Origin: Branchiostoma floridae
Lineage: Eukaryota; Chordata; Leptocardii; Amphioxiformes; Branchiostomatidae
Assembly: GCF_000003815.2 (NCBI RefSeq)
Contig: NC_049979.1
Coordinates: forward strand, 6,726,196 to 6,790,195
Length of the DNA stretch: 64,000 nucleotides
Reading direction: 5' to 3'
Translations under genes and position numbers: made by a program
Notes under the pieces: model-generated
Seen by the model: only the letters and a program-made list of their open reading frames with translations
Database searches by the model: none
What the model was told of the DNA's origin: nothing
Shown here: positions 48,001-64,000 of the stretch, in pieces
How positions within the stretch are numbered: position 1 is the stretch's first letter
How the letters are laid out: each line of letters opens with the position of its first letter

Positions 48001-50869
48001 TGCAGAAGGGTTTGATGCCGTCCTGTGTCTGGGCAACTCATTTGCACATCTGCCGGACTTTGACGGGGACCAACACAATATCAGGGTTGGTTCCTTCTTC
48101 ATCCCCATTGGATGCCAGCTAGCTGTGAATGAATGCTGCTCCATTCTGCATATGTGAGCTAAGGTGTAGATATCATGTTGGTAGTACTGGTATCTACAGT
48201 ACTGTAAATGCATACATTTTTACAGTGGTTTTATGTTCACGGTTTTCACGTTGCCAAATCACTGGGAACTTAAAACCATCACAAATGCTTTTTCATGGCA
48301 GTAAGAGACTACATTGCATGGTGCTACCACAAACTTAAAACCACCACAAACATTCCTTTTTCCACTACCGCAAAATTAAATTCCTGCGAACTTAAATGCA
48401 TTTACAATAATAGATATATACCTACCTACCAACCTGGTCTCTTGACCTCCAAGTTGTTGGGGGATTAAGGTAGACATGAAGATCATATCCAGTTGCTTGA
48501 GTAACTGCTTTTTGGCATACTCATGTAGAAATTAGTTATTGAAATAGCTAAACGTCTTGGGCTGAACATACAAAGTGTCTTTTAAGCAATCTTGATTACA
48601 CCCATTCATTACACCATCCCTGCAGACTGCCCTGAAGAACTTTGCTGGGATGGTGAAGCCAGGAGGGGTCCTGATGGTGGATCATCGTAACTATGACTAC
48701 ATCATAGAGAACGGCAGAGTTCCACAGGCCAACTCACTGTACTACAAGGTTTGTTTCTGTCAGCCTCTGTCTATATTTCATTCATGAAAAACACAAATTG
48801 GCATCCTGGCTGTTTTTCATTGAGGTCATGAGGGTAGGGTTAGACAAAAATATAGCAAAGAAGCTTATGGTGCATGTCCATTGATCCAGTGAGTAGAGAA
48901 TGCTTCTCTTCTTTGTTTTAGTGGTAAGCAATCCTTCTTGAGCTCAACGTCAGGAATCCTAATGCTACCCGAAAGTGTTTTTGATCCAGATATGTGCAAT
49001 ACACACGTTGCAGGAATACAGCCTTTTGAGAATACAGTCAGTACTTTTGAGTGGCCATTAGACTTACGCTACAGAGGAGGCAGTTGTGAAAACTTTCCCA
49101 ACTGACCTCCAATGTGTTCACACACACACACATTGATTAATTGCTTTACAGCTGACCAAATGCTGTGTAGAAATAGTGAGCTAAGTTCAAATCCATGCCA
49201 GTGACCACCTTGCAGTCTAGCTAGCTTTTTTGTTATTACCTTTGATTATCTTTCACATTGACACAATGTGGGACTAGGTGAGGCAAGGTGACATAAAGAA
49301 GTCTTGTGGCCAACTGTCTACTGTGACCATTTTCTTGATAAGTCTTTATAAGCTTGACTGTGGTTATTAGACAGGAAAATCCAAAGTTTTCATACATTCT
49401 GCTGGTTCAAACTAAAGGATAACAGACCTGTTCTAACGTCTATCACAATTGGTTCATATACAGGGTAAGAGGGTCAAGGAGATCAAGACCTCCGTACTGT
49501 GGGTTGACGGGACCTGCAAGATGATAACTCTGGATTACACCATCGATATCAGCGAATACTCTGAAGATGACGCGCCCATCAAGAAGCTGCGCATCGAGGG
49601 GGAGGAAAGTGAACCACACTACAGGTGAGATATCTCTGCAGAGGCGAAGATTCTCAGAACTGATGGGTAAATTCTGTACAGGTTCGTTCACAGGACTCCT
49701 CAGTACATGTGAGACACCTTGCACTAACTCAGTACAGGTAAGAAACCTCTGCATAGATAACTTCAAGATACAATGTACAGAAGGCAATCCTCAGTGCAGG
49801 TTGAGAGCCTTGGCCAGTATGGATGTGACAGCAGCACCTCGGTACAGGTACATCACCATAGAAGTTACTTCAGACCCAATCATGTAAAATGATTAATTGG
49901 CTAGCATATGAAGAAGAAAGCAAAAACAAAAGCCTTATGATTACCTCTAGCCCTGTGAGATTTCTCTGTCTATCTAGCTTTCTGTATTCAGTCACTGGGA
50001 TGTGTGTACAGTAGCCACAACATGTATCTATTGCTATTCTTTTCTAAGTTGCTTCCCTCCTGTTTTCATCACTGTTTTCTCTGCCTTTTCTTGCTTTTCT
50101 TTGTTTACAGTCAACAGGCAAAGGAGGACCAAGCAATCCGCAATCTCCAGGACAGGTTCAGGTTTGGGGCAGATGTTACTGAGTTGTTTCCTCCACTTTC
50201 CAAGAGCCTGTAGTAGTAGAAGCACTTTACTTTTGTAAGTGTTTTTACTAACCTGCAAGAAAAAGTTTTTTTGTAGATTCAAATACTATAGAATATATAA
50301 TGGTAATCTGTTGCATATGAAGTGGGATATTTCAGAACAAAGTTCCTGACTGATGGTTGCAAGATGCTGATTATCCATGTGTGCATCACTCACTCACTCA
50401 CTCACTCACTCACTCACTCACTCACTCACACACTCACTATCAATCACACACTCACTATCAATCACTCAGCCACTCTCTAAATCACTCACACTTGCTCACT
50501 CAATCACTCAGCCACTCAAATGTGCTTGCAAATAGATGTTATGGTTTGATGGCAAACTGTATGTAGGATGTAAAAGGTTTGTCCTTGACTGTACACAATA
50601 AAGTGATATCAGTTATTTGATGGATATGTATTGTGCTTTATTAGCAAAATGTCAGTAGTATTGGGATGTGTAGAATAAGATAAACAGCCATGTTTTTGCC
50701 TTGCAGCAAGTTCCGCCTGTCGTACCACCCCCACCGTCTGGAAACGTTCAACAAGCAGCTGACAGAGGCCTTCGATGGCAACTGCAAGCACACAGTGTAC
50801 GGGGACTTCAAGCCCATAGACCAAGTCAAGGACCCAGGCTACTACATCCATGTGGTGCAGAAGTTATAG
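45019..50869 (+). CDS. GNMT: glycine N-methyltransferase
   Basis: Six exons: 45019-45224, 47419-47546, 47946-48085, 48626-48748, 49464-49624 and 50707-50869, giving 306 aa against about 295 in human. GNMT transfers a methyl group from S-adenosylmethionine to glycine, making sarcosine and SAH, and buffers cytosolic SAM. The start [20 protein letters not shown] and ARVWQLYIG are close to human GNMT. The SAM-binding motif is LDVACGTG (62-69). Other landmarks are [51 protein letters not shown] and YGDFKPID. All phases agree. Donor-like repeats follow exon 5, and an alternative last exon may exist at 50111-50213. Confidence 0.95.
46916..46955. repeat. Hairpin with 12-base perfect stem
   Basis: TTCTCCTTCCAC pairs with GTGGAAGGAGAA across 16 bases in GNMT intron 1. 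No function is assigned. Confidence 0.8.
48195..48410. mobile_element. CCGCGAA-type inverted-repeat element in GNMT intron 3
   Basis: It contains 'gtggttttatgttcacgg', 'gggaacttaaaaccatcac' and 'ttcctgcgaacttaaatgc', the same family as 5405-5635, with CpG sites partly lost. Confidence 0.65.
49618..49860 (+). repeat. Degenerate donor-like repeats after GNMT exon 5
   Basis: The exon 5 donor context 'ctacaggtgagata' is followed by loosely repeated 'ctcagtacaggtaagaaacc'-like units near 49678, 49706, 49733 and 49845. Several contain a usable-looking AG|GT(A/G)AG. They may be decayed copies of the exon end or chance. Confidence 0.45.
50111..50213 (+). CDS. GNMT: Candidate alternative last exon of GNMT
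   Basis: A strong pyrimidine tract (50035-50107) and 'gtttacag' acceptor precede an exon that joins exon 5 (49464-49624) in phase. It reads [19 protein letters not shown], continues [15 protein letters not shown] and stops. An AATAAA poly(A) signal lies at 50597-50602, followed by GT-rich sequence. The product would be 286 aa and would lack the usual C-terminal strands (KFRLSYHPH onward). It is supported only by sequence signals. Confidence 0.5.
50386..50520. repeat. (CTCA)n microsatellite and degenerate tail
   Basis: About 10 perfect CTCA units from 50388, followed by looser 'ctatcaatcactcag' units. It lies in the 3' part of the alternative GNMT exon or the last intron. Confidence 0.92.
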
Positions 50870-51375
50870 TGTAAACTCATTGTGACACAAGCGGATTCTA
50901 GCTTTGCATTATTCTATCAGAATTTCCCGAAGCAATGCCAATGAAGGTACATGTAGTATTTCTTTCAAAGACCACTTTATATAGCTACTAGTCTCCAGGT
51001 GTGCTACCTGAGCAGCTTTCAAAATGTATAAAGATTATCTTTGTGGAAATTTAGTTTTTATCAAAATATTAGTCGTCAAGAATTCTACAAGTTGTGCCAT
51101 TAGATGCTTTTATTTGCACATTTTTGTTTTATGAGAAAAGGTGGGCTCTGCTTCAAGTAATTTTGAATGTAATATTACTATTGCTGTATCATAACGCAGA
51201 CTGCTTCTGCTGACCAGGCCCACCGAGTGTCTTCCACTAGGCTAAAGTGCAGCAGGGATATGAAGTATATAGAAACCTTTATGTTTTACACTAAGGTGTA
51301 CCACAAGAAGAAATATGTACTGTGTACATTTGAAAAGCCTATGGTGGAGAATAAAAATGAGGTGCAAATTATTCT

Positions 51376-51860
51376 GTCATTCTTTGTGCGTGTGTCAGCT
51401 GGTGTCGTTTACCACATTCCTTGCCAAGGCCAAAACATTCGTGGCCCTTGTCAGGAATCTTACGTAGGTGAAACTAGCTGCGCTCTCAGAACCAGGTTTC
51501 TAGAGCATAGACGACCCAGCTCAGTTAAAACATCAGAGGTGTCGCAACACATCCATATAGAATCTCCAGGACACTCTGTGGATTTCGACAAGGTGAAGAT
51601 ACTTGATTCCGAACAGGATTACTTTCTCACGGGAGTGAAAGAGGCTATCTACATCAGAGCCCACCAACCTTCCCGAGACGAGGGCCGATACCGACTGCCT
51701 AGCACTTTTGACCCTTTACTGACGTCACACTTCCATTCCGGAAGTGTGACTTAGGTTTTTGGTCATTACAACTTGAGAAGCATCAGAGGACTGATCGAAA
51801 GCTTGTTGGTAAGCGCTTTATTTTGTGCACGGATATAGTGTTAAAATTGTAACATAATGT
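51376..51860 (+). mobile_element. Penelope-like element 3' remnant with GIY-YIG domain
   Basis: The frame encodes VVYHIPCQG, then SYVGETSCALRTRFLEHR, then IESPGHSVDFDKVKILD, EAIYIRAHQPSR and LPSTFDPLL. This matches the GIY-YIG nuclease domain typical of Penelope-like retroelement C-termini, with the VVY and YVG core, an Arg in the following helix and EHR. The reverse transcriptase is absent. The tail, to 51860 ('cagaggactgatcg', 'ttaaaattgtaac'), recurs at 62525-62605. It is a 5'-truncated copy and not a host gene. Confidence 0.85.
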
Positions 51861-52186
51861 TTACTACCGTCACAGATGAACTTACATTCAATATTTAAGA
51901 AATATTAAGTTTTCAGATTTCCTTGGCACATTTCATGCAACAAATCAATATTTAGCATGGTCCATGATTAGCAAAGCCCCCATTTTGATTAATTGTGTAC
52001 GTATTATACAATATAACCACGTATTGTCACTGAAATTTGATGCCCATCGTTTATTTGTCGGGAGAGTGAAAATTTGTCAACGGGAAGTGTTGCCATTTTT
52101 TTTTCAAATTGGGAAAAAAGGACAGAATCCGAGAAGCAAGAAATAAAATTGGTGTGGCTTTAGCTGCTTTCTTCATGTCCACAGGC

Positions 52187-52236
52187 TCAGGACATGCTAG
52201 AAATAGCCGGAGCCAAACCTCTGCTTGGAGAGTAAC
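52187..52236. mobile_element. MITE, family B, right end only
   Basis: 'agccggagccaaacctctgc' then 'ttggagagtaac' matches the right terminus of the elements at 22052 and 33355. No left arm is seen. Confidence 0.6.
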
Positions 52237-53330
52237 GCTAGGTATGAATCAGAAGAAGGCAACGACCTCCTTCAACCTCGGCATGGAGGGTAGGTTACAT
52301 TAAGATTTTAAAGTACGTTTTATATTGCTTTTTCGTAAAAGAAGAAAATAACATTTCCCTAGCAAGAAAATCGAGAGATCCGCCGTTTAGCCTGGTTGCA
52401 AGGTTGGAGCAAGTTGTTTAAGCTCATTGGTCGAATGTAGTCGTTGACAGACTCGATGTGCCTGGAGACGTGTCCCATCGATATCCAGAGGACTGAGAAG
52501 TTGCAGTGTTAAGTTTAGATCCACTTGATGTAATGGCAGCCAGCTTCGAGTTTTATTTCCTGTCTTGTTATATTTGACCAGTCGTTAAAGATTATCAAAT
52601 CGTTATCAAAGACGTAAACATATCACAATCATTGCGCACTAGATGTGATATACACAAGTGTCGCTTCTATTGGCGGCCAGGGCATTACTATTACCAAGGA
52701 GGCTCTTTTCAACCTCCTTGATATTACATAACTATTACACAGGTTCCTCACGCGGTGCCTAGGGAATTAATTGTTTATACGACCTTATTTTAGGACCAGT
52801 GCCAATTTTTATGTTCAGGCCTTGTACACAGCCAAGTGTCAAGTCTACAGTTGACGTTCCCGCCCACCTTTGTGTTTGCTGTTTTCATGGCCCGTCGACA
52901 TGCCTGCACCTCTATAGCAACACGTTACGCACAAGGTCTTGAATGAGGTGAACTTCGGCCCAATGTGTTTTATAGCCCTGTGTACCTACAGCATTGCAGT
53001 TTTCGCACAGCGTCTACCACTAAGTGTGCCATGAAGTCTCCATCGATTTAGCATACCTGTCCCCATTGATTTAGAATACCTGCCAGTATTACACCCGACA
53101 TAGGGCCATATACGTATGCGCAACCGTTGCGTTGGACGTTAGATATGCTTTCCAAGTACGATAAGAGCGGTTTATTGACATTCCGTCGCACCTTATTACT
53201 ACAATATATTTCCGGGTTCACACAAGCTTAAGGCCACGCACTTCAGTCAGAGTTTGGGCGTAAATGATTGGACGTACTACTGATATTTAGTACACGCATT
53301 CGACGTTTGAACACTACTGTGCCGACTGAG

Positions 53331-61644
<8,314 letters not shown>

Positions 61645-63413
61645 GTCACACATTGTTTACATTGGATAGACTGTGTCAAATGTAGACTGTCTTTCCATTC
61701 AGTTGTGCAGTGCAAAACTGTGTTTGATACCCCCATCCCGACAATTTGAGAGTCATAACAATAGTTTTAATAGTATGTTCTGTGTATGTGATTCAACCAG
61801 GGGGAATAAGAGTACACAACCTAGGACCATGTGTGTCCTTACAATGTCAAATACTGGAGACAAAAGATCCAGGACCAACTGTTGGTGCTTTGACACATTC
61901 TCATAGTCAACGTGTGCAAGTAGAACCAGTCCCTGTGGGACATAAATCCTTGTGAATGTCAGACTCACAGTAGAATGGTTTTCAAGATGGTTCTTCTGAT
62001 CTACATGTTATATAGATGATTGTATGTACGTATTTGCAACACTTTCTATGTGCCTAAGTTAGGCTGAACATTGTTTACATTGGATAGACTGTGTCAAATG
62101 TAGAGTTAGTCTTTCCATTTCAGTTGTGCAGTGCAGTTGTGTCTCTTAGACATCCTCCATCCCGAGTCATAACACAAATATTTACAGGATGTTTGAGTGT
62201 TTCTGTGTGTGTGTGTGTGTGTTCAGGACATGGGTAGCTGGGGATCAGAATGAAAAGGGAAGATACTTGAATGTAAGTTAATCTGTGACGTTGGTCAATA
62301 TTATGTTACAATTTTAAGACCTTACATCCGTACACAAAATAAAGTGCTTACCAACAAGCTTTCGATAAGTCCTCTGATCCTTATCAATTTAAAATGACCC
62401 ATGAGACCATTTACATCAGAGCCCACCAACCTTTCCTCGACCGAGACAGGGGCTGATACCGACTGCCCAGCACCTTTGACCCTTTGCTGACGTCACACTT
62501 CCATTCCGGATGTGTGATGTAGGCTTTGGGTCATTTCAACTTGATAAGGATCAGAGGACTGATCGCTTTATTTTGAGTGCGGATATAAGGTCTTAAAATT
62601 GTAACGAAAAGGGAAGATGATACAATTCCCAGCCACCCATTCCATAATGGAACAAACCTTATTTGTGATGAAGTGACTGTTGTACATGTATCTGGCTGTA
62701 TCTGGCTCAACTAGACTGGTGCAACTATGACAAGCAAAACCTTTTCATGTCATGTTAAGAAAGTTTATTACAAGAAGACCCTCAAAGTGAACAACTTATC
62801 TAATCAGTGTCTGTACAAATACCTCCCTGCTACTATTTTCTACATTTGCCTGCAATGTACAATTATGCTCCCTTTACCATTGATAACGTTGGATTATATC
62901 ATTCTAAGACTTACACATCACGACATGTGCAGGTAGTCAGTAATTGCAACAATTTCTAGCACACAGGATACAGTCTGATCTACACAACCAACCATGCGAA
63001 TCAGTTTGTAAACAATGGTTTCAAAACGACAAAAATGGCATCACAAGTAGTATAGAAAAAGACAATCTAACATGGGATAATCCTACATCTATCCATTTTA
63101 AGTTCATCTTTGCTTTGAAAGCTAACAGTTTGCTGTTCATCCTGCAACAGGATTTGGCAGCGATAGATCCGTAACTCGAGGGCTCTAAACAATCACCAAA
63201 TTGTTCCATAGCTTTGCTCTAGCTGTAATTTCACCATTTCAGATTAAAAGGCCACAATCCTATAACATACTGAGAAGCATTTGTCTGTTCCTGTTCCCAC
63301 CATCTTAAGCCTTTACCTGAAGGCATTAGATTACTTTAACGGCTCCTATGGAGTCACCTGTACAACAGAGTCACCACCAAGTTGTATGTACATGCATGCA
63401 CGCCCTCCTAACA
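61645..63413. other. Convergent 3' region after TPCN3
   Basis: It holds the TPCN3 3' UTR, a short duplicated segment ('acattggatagactgtgtca' at about 61658 and 62078) and the inverted Penelope-like fragment at 62298-62605. The presumed 3' UTR of the minus-strand gene ending at 63414 also lies here. No further exon was recognised. Confidence 0.55.
62298..62605. mobile_element. Penelope-like fragment flanked by inverted terminal copies
   Basis: The centre (62400-62520) repeats the end of the GIY-YIG frame seen at 51640-51750 ('acatcagagcccaccaacct', 'tttgctgacgtcacacttcc'), now frameshifted. The terminal sequence 'gatcagaggactgatcg...' on the right is repeated inverted on the left (62298-62395), giving inverted flanks like those reported for Penelope-type elements. 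Confidence 0.75.
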
Positions 63414-64000
63414 TTACTGAGAGGCTGGTGGATAGTACTGCTGGCCGTATCCCCACTGCCCGTAGTTGTACTGGTTAGCCTGGAACAAAACAAACAACAA
63501 CGATTACCTCCTGTCCATTCCTTACAGTCCGGAAGGGAAGATGAAATAGCTGGTCAGAATTTTGATAAAATGTTGGGAAAGCTGTAGGTCCGAGCTCACG
63601 TAATGGGAAGGGAACCACAGTATAACAGTGTCACCTGTACCTACGGCTCTAGTAATTTCCGAAGCTGAACTGAAACACAGAAAGAGGGAGTGAACAGTGT
63701 GTGTGAAAACTGTCGCAAGAAGGACAGACGGAAACTGATCATTTTAGCAGGAATGACAACATCCACAGGAGCTTGCTCCAAGCACTATGGGGCATGAAAA
63801 GCAGCTGTTCTCTTTCTTGGGGAGAGAACATCTTTTATGGTTAAAGTACTCCAATCTCAAGTTTTCTGCAACTAGTGCAACGAAATGTTTGGCAAGGACA
63901 AGATATTAGAATGTTGGTACAGCCACTTTTCATGCCCCAGAGTTCAGAGGCATAATCTTTCTGACCAGTTTACTCACTGAGGGCTGGTTGTATCCACTGG
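63414..64000 (-). CDS. 3' end of a Tyr/Gly/Gln-rich protein gene (partial)
   Basis: Two minus-strand exon pieces: 63978 to beyond the right edge (ends SGYNQPS before a GTGAGT donor) and 63414-63479. The latter is preceded by a T-rich 'ttttgttccag' acceptor and reads ANQYNYGQWGYGQQYYPPASQ then stop. Both are phase 0 and join cleanly. Low-complexity YGQ-rich tails are common in RNA-binding proteins, but no domain is present here, so no name is given. An alternative terminal exon may lie at 63649-63669. Confidence 0.65.
63649..63669 (-). CDS. Candidate alternative last exon, minus-strand gene
   Basis: After a 'ttctgtgtttcag' acceptor, the phase-0 frame reads FSFGNY then stop. It would replace the YGQ-rich tail encoded by 63414-63479. 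It is short, so chance is quite possible. Confidence 0.35.
   Translation of the reverse strand, partial: FSFGNY

Larger units (their letters stand above)
50870..53330. other. Region between GNMT and TPCN3
   Basis: It contains the GNMT 3' flank, the Penelope-like GIY-YIG remnant (51376-51860), half of a family B MITE (52187-52236) and a small hairpin at 52695-52720. No host exon is seen; the last several hundred bases are the upstream flank of TPCN3, and no TATA box is evident. Confidence 0.55.

Noticed and set aside
51227-51754. Host gene encoding a GIY-YIG nuclease
   Set aside because: The frame is a 3' remnant with related decayed sequence at 62.4 kb and repeat-like tail, so a Penelope-like element is the better reading.

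Overview
The window looks like a chordate, probably an amphioxus (Branchiostoma) genome. This is inferred from gene content, not from a marker. All genes are intron-rich, with short exons and compact GT-AG introns. There is a TPC3-type two-pore channel, a family absent from human and rodents. PIGH and DCAF5 lie together, as on human chromosome 14q24. The introns are packed with miniature inverted-repeat elements, tRNA- and 5S-headed SINEs and Penelope-like fragments. One 100-base run of N (10157-10256) is an assembly gap.

Layout, left to right. The 5' half of TTC27 (- strand, to 3252) faces DCAF5 (+, 3942-19804) across a roughly 690-base shared promoter. Two tandem nicotinic-receptor alpha-type genes (-, 21044-26337 and 27326-32534) have identical exon lengths. 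Next is a TNF-receptor-like membrane protein (+, 33867-34451, perhaps with a second exon to 35126). An aldo-keto reductase (-, 36231-40166) faces PIGH (+, 40413-42692) across only 246 bases. Glycine N-methyltransferase (GNMT; +, 45019-50869) follows, with a possible alternative last exon. After a Penelope-like GIY-YIG remnant at 51.4 kb comes TPCN3 (+, 53331-61644), which carries a convincing U12-type AT-AC intron. The last 600 bases hold the 3' end of a Y/G/Q-rich gene on the - strand.

The genes do not form one pathway. They are unrelated housekeeping and membrane-signalling genes: a CRL4 ubiquitin-ligase receptor, a GPI-anchor synthesis subunit, SAM/glycine metabolism, a TPR protein, ion channels and an orphan death-receptor-like protein.

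The most interesting signals are these: (1) the AT-AC intron in TPCN3; (2) repeated small local duplications that carry intact or decayed splice junctions in TTC27, DCAF5 and the reductase gene; (3) two nAChR paralogues with the alpha-type CC pair but without the usual loop-A tyrosine, and with nearly identical pore exons; (4) a possible alternative GNMT C-terminus with its own poly(A) signal. Exon boundaries were placed by hand from splice consensus, reading-frame phase and remembered family sequences. No alignment or transcript evidence was available.
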